DNA of 64,000 nucleotides from HLUCCA09 sp038745585 (GCA_038745585.1 JBCDLH010000002.1:248001-312000); one strand, 5' to 3'. Numbered from the stretch's first letter, positions 16,715-25,052 are shown. Notes: generated from the letters alone by a model not told the origin. Translations and numbers: made by a program.

Positions 16715-16726
16715 ATACAATTGTAT
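16715..16726. promoter_or_regulatory. ATACAATTGTAT palindrome, possible operator
   Basis: Perfect 12-bp palindrome within an AT-rich stretch about 104 bases before the 54-residue small gene. The flanking bases extend it to TATACAATTGTATT. Its form fits a dimeric repressor site, but no regulator is encoded nearby, so the assignment is only a suggestion. Confidence 0.35.
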
Positions 16727-16829
16727 TCATGAGATTTTCCGCCTCAGCATTCATCCGATCTGAAGAGCACTTCGTCTAACAAGCACGACCCCCGACGCCA
16801 AACGCAGTCTCACAGAAAGGACGGACAAC

Positions 16830-16994
16830 ATGGATTTCGGTCTCGGCATTCTGACCTTCGGCACGCTCGGTTTCATGGTCGCCTTTGGCTATCTCGGCGC
16901 GCGCGCCACGGAAAAGCAACGCCGGCAAGGCGGTCCAAAGTCGACCCTCGCGGCTGACACGCCCAACACCCGCGCTGAAATGGAAGGCGCTTGA
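16830..16994 (+). CDS. 54-residue small membrane protein
   Basis: Short gene with AAAGGA eight bases before its ATG. The first 25 residues form one transmembrane helix (LGILTFGTLGFMVAFGYLGA), followed by a basic, hydrophilic tail ending in NTRAEMEGA. The type-I-like small membrane protein layout and good translation signals support it. Function unknown. The upstream region carries a palindromic possible operator. Confidence 0.6.
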   Translation: MDFGLGILTFGTLGFMVAFGYLGARATEKQRRQGGPKSTLAADTPNTRAEMEGA

Positions 16995-17024
16995 TCGCAC
17001 CGATTAGGGGGGCACTGGGCGGCG

Positions 17025-17741
17025 CTAGCGTGGCCCTTTGGCCCCCCGATACCCTGTTGCAACCACGAATTTCTCAGACGAATCTGACCGGCTCGCGGCG
17101 GGCTTTACGTTCGCAACACGATCGAATCGGCGCTTCAGATCAGCTTGCAACGTACCCTCCGCACCACCCGCAAGCACCTTGGCCACGAACGTGCCGCCCC
17201 GGTCCAGCACATCGAACGCCAATTCTGCCGCCGCCTCGCACAGCGCCACGATCCGCAGGTGATCGGTCTGCTTGTGGCCCGACGATGCCGCGGCCATGTC
17301 GGACATCACGACATCCGCCGGACCGGCTAGCCACGTCCGCACGGCCGCATCGGCGCCCTCCTCGAGAAAGTCTATCGTCAGGAGCGCAGCGCCCGGGATC
17401 GGCTCGACCGGCTGCAGGTCGAGCCCGAGGACGCGCCCTTTGGGTTTGCCCGGAGCGGCGCCCAGCGCGTTGACGCGGGTCACCGCCACCTGAGACCATC
17501 CGCCCGGCGCGCAGCCGAGATCGACCACCCGCGCGCCGGGCGTCAGGAAGCGAAACTTGTCATCCAATTCGAGAATTTTATACGCCGCGCGTCCGCGATA
17601 GCCCTCGCGCTTGGCACGCTGAACGTAAGGGTCGTTGAGCTGCCGCTCGAGCCAGCGGGTCGATGAGAGCTTGCGCCCCCGAGCGGTCTTGACCCGCACC
17701 CGCAAGTCACGTTGCCCCCGCCCGCTCGACTTCTTTGCCAT
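17025..17741 (-). CDS. rlmE: 23S rRNA (uridine 2'-O) methyltransferase RlmE (FtsJ/RrmJ)
   Basis: Methylates U2552 (E. coli numbering) of 23S rRNA using SAM. It has 238 residues. The SAM loop DLGCAPGGWSQ is at 74-84. The catalytic K-D-K-E tetrad is present as Lys55, Asp148 (VMSD), Lys188 (FVAK) and Glu223. The ATG at 17741 precedes the family's basic N-terminal extension. It lies downstream of ppx/gppA on the same strand, with an inverted repeat pair in the 162-base gap. Confidence 0.96.
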   Translation of the reverse strand: MAKKSSGRGQRDLRVRVKTARGRKLSSTRWLERQLNDPYVQRAKREGYRGRAAYKILELDDKFRFLTPGARVVDLGCAPGGWSQVAVTRVNALGAAPGKPKGRVLGLDLQPVEPIPGAALLTIDFLEEGADAAVRTWLAGPADVVMSDMAAASSGHKQTDHLRIVALCEAAAELAFDVLDRGGTFVAKVLAGGAEGTLQADLKRRFDRVANVKPAASRSDSSEKFVVATGYRGAKGPR

Positions 17742-17790
17742 CGTCGCCTCCGCCCCCCACCGCGGCAGGGAGCCCACCCGCAGGATCTGC

Positions 17791-17899
17791 CTTCGGCGAC
17801 GATATTTGGAGCAAGAAGAACGGGAAGACCAGCAGAGGACCGGCATGGCGTCATGCGCCCCCTCGCCCGCTTCTTCTTGCAGAAAATATCGCCGCCGGA
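17791..17899. repeat. Inverted pair of intergenic repeats between ppx/gppA and rlmE
   Basis: Arm 1 (17791-17824, plus) reads GGCGACGATATTTGGAGCAA then GAAGAACGGG. Arm 2 (17866-17899) is its near match on the minus strand, GGCGGCGATATTTTCTGCAA then GAAGAAGCGGG. The arms are separated by 41 bases, so a transcript through the gap could fold into a long stem. They share the pattern GA-TATTT-GC-AAGA-GAA with the copies at 12224 and 35860. Confidence 0.7.
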
Positions 17900-17903
17900 G
17901 GCG

Positions 17904-19016
17904 CTAAAACGGCCCCTCTTCCAAGACGCCGTCGGCCGACATTTGGGCGTAGAGCAAGCCTTCGCGCAGGCCGCGATCGGCGACCGACAGGCGGTCGGTG
18001 GGCCAGACCCGCATCAGCGCTTGCAGGATCGCCGAGCCCGACATGATGAGCGCCTGCCGATCCTTGCCGATGCGTGGATCGCGCCGGCGCCCGGCCTCGC
18101 CCAAATGCAGATAATCGCGGATCACGGCGTCGATCTGGTCCGACGTCATGCGCAGCCCGTCGACCTTGGTCCGGTCATAGCGGCGCAGACCAAGATGCGA
18201 GGCCGCAACCGTCGTTACGGTACCCGATGTCCCGATAATTTGAAAACCATCGCGGGTCTGATCGGATTGATAGGGCGAGAATTCGGCCAGCTGTTCCTCG
18301 AAGTACCAGCTCATCAGCGCAAACCGGGCGGAATCGTCTTCGACATCGCGGAATTGGTCGCGGAGCGTCGCGACCCCGAGCGGAACCGATATCCAGTCCA
18401 CCACCTTCGCCGAAGGAAACGGGTCGCCCGCCGACTGAAACCCCTTATGGAGCCGCATGATCGCGCGCGGCCGATCCGGCCCCGGCACGCGGCTGAGGTC
18501 GATCCAGACAAGCTCGGTCGAGCCGCCGCCGATATCGACAACGAGGAGCTGTTCGGTCTTGACAGAGACAAGCGGCGCGCAAGACACGACGGCAAGGCGC
18601 GCCTCTTCCTCTGGTTCGATGACTTCGAGGTCGAGCCCGGTCTCGCGCCCCACGTAATCGATGAAGTCGCGCGCATTGCTCGCACGGCGACACGCCTCGG
18701 TCGCCACCAGCCGCATGCGGCGCACGCTGTGTTTCATAAACTTTGTTTTGCAGATCTTCAGCGCCTGCACAGTGCGCGCCATCGAGGCCCGGCTGAGCCG
18801 CCCTGTCGCCTCGAGCCCGGCACCGAGCTGCACGGATTTCGAAAACGAGTCTACGACATGAAACTGGCTGCCCTTGGGCTGCGCCACCAGCATGCGGCAG
18901 GAATTTGTCCCCAGATCGAGCGCCGCATAGGGCGACACCGGGTCTGGCGGTTGCGGCGCGGGGGTATCGACCGGTTTAGGGAACGCGCCCACGCCATTGG
19001 GACGCCTGGGCGCCAT
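17904..19016 (-). CDS. Ppx/GppA family phosphatase
   Basis: Exopolyphosphatase or guanosine pentaphosphate phosphatase of the ASKHA fold, 370 residues. Phosphate loop 1 is ALDLGTNSCRMLVA near residue 33, loop 2 is VVDIGGGSTELV near 165, and the acidic EPEEEARLA precedes it. Which of the two activities applies cannot be told. The ATG at 19016 has GGAGG at good spacing; a GTG five codons upstream lacks a ribosome-binding site. It is upstream of rlmE, a pairing often seen in alphaproteobacteria. Confidence 0.92.
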   Translation of the reverse strand: MAPRRPNGVGAFPKPVDTPAPQPPDPVSPYAALDLGTNSCRMLVAQPKGSQFHVVDSFSKSVQLGAGLEATGRLSRASMARTVQALKICKTKFMKHSVRRMRLVATEACRRASNARDFIDYVGRETGLDLEVIEPEEEARLAVVSCAPLVSVKTEQLLVVDIGGGSTELVWIDLSRVPGPDRPRAIMRLHKGFQSAGDPFPSAKVVDWISVPLGVATLRDQFRDVEDDSARFALMSWYFEEQLAEFSPYQSDQTRDGFQIIGTSGTVTTVAASHLGLRRYDRTKVDGLRMTSDQIDAVIRDYLHLGEAGRRRDPRIGKDRQALIMSGSAILQALMRVWPTDRLSVADRGLREGLLYAQMSADGVLEEGPF

Positions 19017-19282
19017 TTCTGCGCCCTCCACTTCGAGTTACTCAGAAAGTAATCTTTCACCCCGTTTTGCGCAAGCTCGGTAAACGGGCACGTCGTCCCT
19101 CACGCCGCGCGCCGTTCGCCCGGCGCGGGGACGGTCATCTCTGCAGCGTGCACGCCCGATTTCGGGGCGTTGCGCAAAAGGTCGTCGCTGCGTGCCACGA
19201 TGTCGATATTGGGCTCCCATCGCGGGGGACAGCCGCGTATGGCAAGGGGAACGAGGCCGAAGCAACAAGAGGACCGTGCCAA

Positions 19283-19585
19283 ATGCCGGATGTCACCATC
19301 GTTTATTGGCGCGATATCCCGGCGCAAGTGAAGGTCGGCCGTGGCCGAAAGGCGGCAAAAGCGCCCCTGACGGAACGGTTCGAACAGGCCATTGACCGCT
19401 GCGCGATGCGCGCCCGTACGACGGATGCCGACGCCTATACCGCCGAGTTCCGCACCGCCGACCCCTATCCGGTCGAGGGCGAGCCACAGGCGGTCGCCGA
19501 CGCCGAAGCGGCCAGGATTGAAGCCGAATACGGGCCCGACCGGATTAAGAGCCTGATCGACAATGGCGGGTGGGACGCCCGCTGA
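19283..19585 (+). CDS. Virulence factor-domain protein (PF13769-like)
   Basis: 100-residue soluble protein beginning MPDVTIVYWRDIPAQVKVGRG, the pattern of the small 'virulence factor' family found in Rhodobacteraceae one-carbon gene sets. The start at 19283 has GAGGA upstream; the frame extends further upstream but without support. It is the first gene of a five-gene run (19283-24053) on the same strand concerned with tetrahydrofolate and corrinoid methyl transfer. Molecular function unknown. Confidence 0.8.
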   Translation: MPDVTIVYWRDIPAQVKVGRGRKAAKAPLTERFEQAIDRCAMRARTTDADAYTAEFRTADPYPVEGEPQAVADAEAARIEAEYGPDRIKSLIDNGGWDAR

Positions 19586-19632
19586 CCCGCATCCCCGCCC
19601 AACCCGTCTTCCGCCACCTTTGGGATATCACC

Positions 19633-20562
19633 ATGGCCCTGCTCCCCTTTAAGAAGAAAGACCCGGCGCCGAGCGCCGATCTCACAGCCGCTTTTCTCCG
19701 CGGCTACTCCATCGAGATTATGCCGCGCACTGCCGCGAAGGTGGCCGATTTCCGAGCGCTTTTGCCAAAGGGAACGCGGGTCTACATCGCCCATATCGAG
19801 GACACGCCGATCGACGACATGGTAGCGACAGCGCGGCGCATCGCCGACGACGGGTTTGAGGTCATGCCGCACTTTCCGGCCCGGATCATCGCCGACCGGG
19901 CGATGCTCGAAGACTGGATCGCGCGCTATCAGGACGCCGCTGGCGTGCGCGCGGCGCTCCTTCTCGCCGGCGGCGTCGACACCCCGCGCGGCGCGTTCGC
20001 CTCCTCGATGGAGCTGCTGGAGACGGGCCTCTTCGACAAGGCGGGCTTTACCCGGCTCCACGTCGCCGGGCACCCCGAGGGCAACCGCGATATCGACCCC
20101 AAAGGTGGCGATGACGCGGTGATGGCCGCGCTCCGTTGGAAGCAGGCCTTCGCCGAGCGGAGCGACGCCGACATGGCCATTGCCACGCAATTTGCCTTCG
20201 AGGCCGAGCCGATCATCGCTTGGGCCGAGCGTCTCGCCGCCGAGGGCATCGATTTGCCGATCCATATCGGCGTCGCCGGGCCCGCCAAGCTCCAGACGAT
20301 GATCAAGTTCGCCGTGGCCTGTGGCGTCGGCCCGTCCTTGCGGGTGCTGCAGCGCAGGGCGCGAGATGTGACAAAGCTCGTCCTGCCTTTCGAGCCCACC
20401 GACCTTGTTGCCCGGCTGGCCGCGTACAAGGCCGCCCGACCGGATTTTGGCATCACGCAGGTTCATCTCTTCCCGCTGGGCGGGGTCAAAGCCGCCACCG
20501 ATTGGGCAGCGCGGACCCTGGGCGACGTGCCCGGCGCCGCGGATGCCGCGACGGGTGGATAA
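19633..20562 (+). CDS. Methylenetetrahydrofolate reductase-like protein
   Basis: 309-residue TIM-barrel protein similar to 5,10-methylene-THF reductase, linking methyl-THF and methylene-THF. Features include GYSIEIMPRTAAKVADF at the start, HFPARIIADRAML in the middle, GGVDTPRG, HPEGNRDID and TQFAFEAEPIIAW, where MetF has the T-Q-FF motif (here TQFAF). The C-terminus gives VHLFPLGG. It differs from classical MetF in sequence, consistent with the C1-oxidation branch used with corrinoid demethylases. The ATG at 19633 is chosen because homology begins there. Confidence 0.83.
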   Translation: MALLPFKKKDPAPSADLTAAFLRGYSIEIMPRTAAKVADFRALLPKGTRVYIAHIEDTPIDDMVATARRIADDGFEVMPHFPARIIADRAMLEDWIARYQDAAGVRAALLLAGGVDTPRGAFASSMELLETGLFDKAGFTRLHVAGHPEGNRDIDPKGGDDAVMAALRWKQAFAERSDADMAIATQFAFEAEPIIAWAERLAAEGIDLPIHIGVAGPAKLQTMIKFAVACGVGPSLRVLQRRARDVTKLVLPFEPTDLVARLAAYKAARPDFGITQVHLFPLGGVKAATDWAARTLGDVPGAADAATGG

Positions 20563-20650
20563 CGCCCCGCGTTTTGGGCCATAACAGCCGCAAACGTTTC
20601 AACCCCAAGCGCCGGGCCGAGACGGCTCCGGCCAGCTGGAAAGAGTTCCC

Positions 20651-21613
20651 ATGACGCGCACCGTCGTCGCCAGTAAGACCAAGACCGTGACCATCGGCTT
20701 TGACGAGCCGTTTTGCGTGATCGGAGAACGGATCAACCCCACGGGTCGCAAAAAGCTCGCCGCCGAGCTTGAGGCGGGCGACTTCTCAACCGTCGAGAAA
20801 GACGCCCTGCAACAGGTCGCCTGCGGGGCGATGGTCCTCGATGTGAACGCGGGTGTCGTCTACAACTCCAACCCCGACCCGAACCAAACCGAACCCCCAC
20901 TGATGCGGCAGGTCCTGCAGACGGTGATGGCTCTGACCGACACGCCGCTCTGCATCGACAGTTCGGTGCCTGCCGCGTTGGAAGCCGGGCTTGAGGAGGT
21001 CGAGGGGCGGCCGCTTCTCAATTCGGTCACCGGTGAGGAGGAGCGGCTCGACGCCATCCTCCCGCTCGTCAAGAAGTATGACGTGCCGGTGGTGGCGATC
21101 TCCAACGACGACACCGGGATCAGCGAAGATCCCGATGTGCGCTTTGCGGTGGCCAAAAAGATCGTCGAGCGCGCCGCCGATTTCGGCATAGCGGCCCACG
21201 ATATCGTGGTCGACCCGCTCGTCATGCCGGTGGGCGCGATGGCGACAGCAGGGCGGCAGGTCTTTACGCTGGTGCGCAAACTGCGCGACGAGCTTGGCGT
21301 CAACACCACCTGCGGCGCATCGAACATCTCGTTCGGTTTGCCCCACCGGCACGGGATCAACGCTGCGTTTCTGCCGATGGCCATTGGCGCGGGGATGACA
21401 AGCGCGATTATGAACCCCGTGCGCCAGGTCGAGATGGAGGCAATCCGCGCTGCGAACTTTCTGATGGATCACGATCCGAACGGCGCGCATTGGATCGGAT
21501 TCTCGCGCGTGCTGGACGCGGTCAAAGAAGGCGCCACCTTTGCAGAGGCGAGTGCGTCGGCTGCGACGGCGGCCGCTGGGCGCGGCGGGCGGCGGCGGCG
21601 ACGGAGCGCGTAA
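20651..21613 (+). CDS. Methyltetrahydrofolate:cobalamin methyltransferase
   Basis: 320-residue protein of the dihydropteroate synthase-like fold (MtgA/AcsE type), moving a methyl group between methyl-corrinoid protein and THF. Family marks: VIGERINPTGRKKL, MVLDVNAG, PLCIDSSVPAALEAGL, NSVTGEEERL, ISNDDTGI, VVDPLVMPVG and TTCGASNISFGLPHR. The C-terminus ends in an Ala-rich helix and an Arg tail (GRGGRRRRRSA) resembling that of the ASKHA activator two genes on. In such pathways (for example glycine betaine or methoxy-compound demethylation) a corrinoid protein is the partner, but none is seen in this window. Confidence 0.9.
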   Translation: MTRTVVASKTKTVTIGFDEPFCVIGERINPTGRKKLAAELEAGDFSTVEKDALQQVACGAMVLDVNAGVVYNSNPDPNQTEPPLMRQVLQTVMALTDTPLCIDSSVPAALEAGLEEVEGRPLLNSVTGEEERLDAILPLVKKYDVPVVAISNDDTGISEDPDVRFAVAKKIVERAADFGIAAHDIVVDPLVMPVGAMATAGRQVFTLVRKLRDELGVNTTCGASNISFGLPHRHGINAAFLPMAIGAGMTSAIMNPVRQVEMEAIRAANFLMDHDPNGAHWIGFSRVLDAVKEGATFAEASASAATAAAGRGGRRRRRSA

Positions 21614-21655
21614 GAGTTAGGAGAGCGTTTACCATTATGTGCGCAAGTGGGATCC

Positions 21656-21904
21656 ATGACATCTTTGACCGACATGGCCCGTGTTGTGGGCGCGCCGTCC
21701 AGCCAAGATTGGTTGGACCAAGTCTTTCGCGCGAAATCCGCGCAATCGGGTGGCGTCGTCCGGCGCAAGGTGCGCGATGTGGAGCGCGAGGTCGGACGCG
21801 GCGCGCTCGAGTTGGAGGTGCGACGCCGCGGCTTTCACATGATCGAATGCGGGGAAGACTTTGTCATCCTCTGCACATCGGCACCGATCCGCATCGTCTG
21901 CTAA
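21656..21904 (+). CDS. Small conserved protein of the corrinoid/C1 cluster
   Basis: 82 residues, rich in Arg: DWLDQVFRAKSAQSGGVVRR, then KVRDVEREVGRGALELEVRRRGFHMIECGEDFVILC. It matches a small Rhodobacteraceae protein often labelled N-(5'-phosphoribosyl)anthranilate isomerase, a label its size does not support. A GTG three codons upstream (21647) is an alternative start. It lies between the methyltransferase and the activator genes. Function unknown. Confidence 0.72.
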   Translation: MTSLTDMARVVGAPSSQDWLDQVFRAKSAQSGGVVRRKVRDVEREVGRGALELEVRRRGFHMIECGEDFVILCTSAPIRIVC

Positions 21905-21930
21905 ACGGCGCGCGATCGGACGCCCGGCTC

Positions 21931-21980
21931 CAAATCCTTCTAGAAGGATTTGCCCGGGGCGAATTTTCTAGAAAATTCGC
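21931..21980. repeat. Two adjacent 22-bp perfect palindromes centred on TCTAGA
   Basis: 21931-21952 is a perfect 22-bp palindrome with half-site CAAATCCTTCT. 21959-21980 is another, with half-site GCGAATTTTCT. They are separated by six GC-rich bases, and each is centred on TCTAGA. They lie between the small C1-cluster gene and the ASKHA protein, ending 18 bases before the latter's start, so they are in its 5' leader. They could be a tandem operator or form mRNA hairpins. I recall this element type in other Rhodobacteraceae but know of no function. Confidence 0.85.
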
Positions 21981-21998
21981 GGCGCCCTGGAGCCCGCG

Positions 21999-24053
21999 AT
22001 GACCGATCCGCTCGTCGTATTCACGCCCTCGGGAAAGCGCGGGCGGTTTCCCGTCGGCACGCCCGTGCTGACGGCGGCGCGGCGGCTTGGCGTCGATCTC
22101 GACTCGGTCTGCGGCGGGCGCGGCATCTGCTCACGCTGTCAGATCGCGCCGGCCTTCGGCGATTTCGCCAAACACGGTGTGACCTCCTGCGAAACCGCAC
22201 TCTCTGCCTGGAACGCCGTCGAACAGCGCTATGACGACAAGCGCGGGCTCAAGCCTGGGCGCCGTTTGGGCTGCCAGGCCACGGTGCAGGGCGACATTGT
22301 CATCGACGTGCCCCCCGAGAGCCAAGTGCACCGGCAGGTCGTGCGCAAAGCGGCCGCGGAACGCGCCATCGACATGGACCCGGCAACGCGCCTCCTTCTC
22401 GTCGACGTCACCGAACCGGACATGCACGAGCCTTCGGGCGACCTGCAACGCCTGCGCCGAGCGCTCGCCGAGGCTTGGGGGATCGACGCCGTCACCTGCC
22501 CGCTTTCCGTCCTCGCACGCCTGCAGCCCGTGCTCCGCAAGGGCGATTGGCAGGTTACCGTTGCGCTGCACCAGCCCGATCCCGAAGGCGCCGCAACGCT
22601 CCTCGATATCTGGCCCGGCTATCGCGAGGGCCCGCTCTATGGCTTGGCGATCGACCTTGGCTCGACGACCATCGCCGCCCATCTTTGCGATCTGACCACC
22701 GGCCGTGTCCTGGCCTCTTCGGGCGCGATGAACCCGCAGATCCGGTTCGGCGAAGATCTGATGAGCCGCGTCTCTTACGCGATGATGAATGCGGGCGGCG
22801 ATGCCGAGATGACGCATGCCGTGCAGTCTGCCCTGTCCGAGCTCGCGGCCGCTCTGATCGAGGAGACCGGGATCGCTGCGCGCGACCTCGTTGAGGCGGT
22901 CGTCGTGTGCAACCCGGTGATGCACCACCTGCTCTTAGGGATCGATCCGGTAGAGCTTGGCCAAGCGCCCTTTGCGCTGGCGACGTCCGAGGCCGTCCGC
23001 CTCGCCGCGGCCGATATTGGCTTCACCGCGGGCAACCCGATGGCGCAGGTGCACCTCTTGCCCTGTATCGCTGGCCATGTCGGCGCCGATGCGGCCGCGG
23101 TCGCCCTGTCCGAGGCGCCCGACCGGGCCGAGGCGCTGACCCTTATCGTCGATGTCGGCACGAATGCCGAGATCCTGCTCGGCGACCGCGCGCGCGTTCT
23201 TGCCTGCTCCTCGCCCACTGGGCCCGCCTTCGAGGGCGCACAGATCTCCTCGGGCCAGCGCGCAGCCCCTGGCGCCATCGAACGCATCGAGATCGATCCC
23301 GTAACGAAAGAGCCGCGCTTTCGCGTGATTGGCTGCACGCTTTGGTCCGATGAGCCGGGCTTTGCCGAAGCCGTCGGCCCCGGCGGCGTGACGGGGATCT
23401 GCGGCTCGGGCATTATCGAGGCGGTCGCAGAGATGCGCATCGCGGGGCTCGTCGATGCGTCGGGTCTCATCGGCTCTGCCGCCCAGACCGGGACCGTGCG
23501 CTGCGAGCCCGCTGGGCGCACCCATGCCTATCTGATCCATGACGGCACGGCCGACGACGGCCCGCGGATCACCGTCACACAAGGCGATATCCGCGCGATC
23601 CAGCTCGCCAAATCCGCGCTCTATGCCGGGGCGCGTCTCTTGATGGACGAGCGCGGTGTCGACCGCGTCGAACGGATTGTTCTCGCGGGCGCCTTCGGCG
23701 CGCATATCTCCCCCAAACACGCGATGGTCCTCGGCATGATCCCGGACGCCGCGCTCGACCACGTGACCTCCGCCGGCAATGCCGCGGGGACGGGCGCGCG
23801 CATGGCGCTTCTCAACCGTCGCCTGCGAAAGGAGATCGAAGGGACGGTTCGCCGGATAACGAAGGTCGAGACAGCCATCGAACCGCGCTTTCAGGAGCAT
23901 TTCGTCAACGCCAACGCGCTGCCCCATGCGGCCGATCCCTTCCCTGAACTCGCGCGTGTCGTGCATTTGCCCGATGTGAGCTTTAACAGCGGCGCGATGG
24001 GCGCGACCGGCGCAGGGCAGGAGGGTCGGCGCCGACGCAGACGCCGCGCGTGA
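21999..24053 (+). CDS. ASKHA-domain reductive activator of corrinoid protein (2Fe-2S, DUF4445 type)
   Basis: 684-residue RACo-like protein that uses ATP and an iron-sulfur cluster to restore inactive Co(II) corrinoid to Co(I). The N-terminal 2Fe-2S ferredoxin domain (about 1-105) has Cys38, Cys44 and Cys47 (SVCGGRGICSRC) and Cys92. A linker and middle domain follow. The ASKHA ATPase core (about 215-600) has YGLAIDLGSTTIAAHL, LIVDVGTNAEILLGD, SSPTGPAFEGAQISSGQRA, GICGSGIIE and VLAGAFGAHI. The C-terminus ends in GQEGRRRRRRRA. The context with the cobalamin methyltransferase fits. The corrinoid protein itself is not in the window. Confidence 0.92.
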   Translation: MTDPLVVFTPSGKRGRFPVGTPVLTAARRLGVDLDSVCGGRGICSRCQIAPAFGDFAKHGVTSCETALSAWNAVEQRYDDKRGLKPGRRLGCQATVQGDIVIDVPPESQVHRQVVRKAAAERAIDMDPATRLLLVDVTEPDMHEPSGDLQRLRRALAEAWGIDAVTCPLSVLARLQPVLRKGDWQVTVALHQPDPEGAATLLDIWPGYREGPLYGLAIDLGSTTIAAHLCDLTTGRVLASSGAMNPQIRFGEDLMSRVSYAMMNAGGDAEMTHAVQSALSELAAALIEETGIAARDLVEAVVVCNPVMHHLLLGIDPVELGQAPFALATSEAVRLAAADIGFTAGNPMAQVHLLPCIAGHVGADAAAVALSEAPDRAEALTLIVDVGTNAEILLGDRARVLACSSPTGPAFEGAQISSGQRAAPGAIERIEIDPVTKEPRFRVIGCTLWSDEPGFAEAVGPGGVTGICGSGIIEAVAEMRIAGLVDASGLIGSAAQTGTVRCEPAGRTHAYLIHDGTADDGPRITVTQGDIRAIQLAKSALYAGARLLMDERGVDRVERIVLAGAFGAHISPKHAMVLGMIPDAALDHVTSAGNAAGTGARMALLNRRLRKEIEGTVRRITKVETAIEPRFQEHFVNANALPHAADPFPELARVVHLPDVSFNSGAMGATGAGQEGRRRRRRRA

Positions 24054-24175
24054 GGCGCGCGCTCTGGGCGCCGCGACAGCCGGCATACGGTGGGCGCCCG
24101 CCCGAGCCTCTGGCGCGAGCGACCGCCCGACGGGGCCTTGACGGATCCCGCACCGCACCGTACGCCGCTCCACGC

Positions 24176-24249
24176 GCGGGTGTAGCTCAATGGTAGAGCA
24201 GGAGCTTCCCAAGCTTAAGACGAGGGTTCGATTCCCTTCACCCGCTCCA
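24176..24249 (+). tRNA. tRNA-Gly (anticodon CCC)
   Basis: Cloverleaf is complete: acceptor GCGGGTG pairs with CACCCGC, the D arm is GCTC-AATGGTA-GAGC, and the anticodon loop TTCCCAA gives anticodon CCC. The T arm is AGGGTTCGATTCCCT, the discriminator is T, and CCA is encoded. The anticodon stem has a mismatch at its outer end. CCC reads GGG codons. Confidence 0.96.
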
Positions 24250-24305
24250 TGCTCTGTCCACGCTCCCGCCCGGTCAGACGACCCCAAACAAGACCGGCCG
24301 CGCCC

Positions 24306-24779
24306 ATGACCCCGCCCTATCTCACCCCGCTCACCCGCGCGCAGCTCGATGCGGCAGGCGTGCCAGAGGTCTGGCCGTTCGGTCTCGCGGATCGGGTGCG
24401 CTTTGCTGAGATCGACGCGCTCGATCACGTCAATCACACCGCCTATCTGCGTTGGTTCGAGAGCTTGCGCGTGCTCTACATGCGCGAGCGCGGGATCAGC
24501 CCCTATGATGGAACGGGCCCGCTTATCGTGCTGAAATCGGTGCATATGGAGTATAGGCGCGAGATGTTCTTGGGAGAGGACTACGTTGTGACCGCGCGGA
24601 CGGTCGAAGTCCGCCGTGCGTCGCTTGAGATGCGCTACGCCACCTTTGCCCCGGACTTGCGCGCCGAGGGCAGCGCCGTAATCGTCCTAATGGCGCGCGA
24701 TGGCTCCGGTAAGCACGCGCTGAGCGAAACGCAGCGGACGCGGTTGGTGGATCTGGACGGGGCGGTGGATGCGCGCTGA
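24306..24779 (+). CDS. Acyl-CoA thioesterase, hotdog fold (4HBT)
   Basis: 157-residue single hotdog-domain protein, likely hydrolysing acyl-CoA or related thioesters. The active-site region FAEIDALDHVNHTAYLRWFE is typical of 4HBT enzymes, with the Asp in place. A second marker, HMEYRREMFLGEDYVV, follows. It starts at ATG 24306. The 273 bases after it (24780-25052) show no gene. Confidence 0.9.
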   Translation: MTPPYLTPLTRAQLDAAGVPEVWPFGLADRVRFAEIDALDHVNHTAYLRWFESLRVLYMRERGISPYDGTGPLIVLKSVHMEYRREMFLGEDYVVTARTVEVRRASLEMRYATFAPDLRAEGSAVIVLMARDGSGKHALSETQRTRLVDLDGAVDAR

Positions 24780-25052
24780 GCGGACGCGGACGCGCAATCG
24801 GCCCTCGCGTGTCGGTGCGTTGCTTTCGAACGCCGCGCCACGGCGGCAGCGCCGTCCCCGACGCAACCACAGGGCGCACCGGCGCTGTCTCGCTCTTTGC
24901 ACGCGTTGATACGGTCCGCCACTGCGGCGGGACCGCGCTGGTACGACGGCCGATCCGCCGTGCTATTGCGCGCGGGTGCGCCGTTTCAGCGGCTCAGGCA
25001 GCCTGTCTGAGCCCTTCAGCCGCTGCGCGCGGCAAAGATCGCCAAGTGCGTC

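Noticed and set aside
17712..19052. 446-residue plus-strand open frame over ppx/gppA
   Set aside because: Antisense shadow of a clearly recognised gene; rich in Arg/His/Pro as expected from high-GC shadows.
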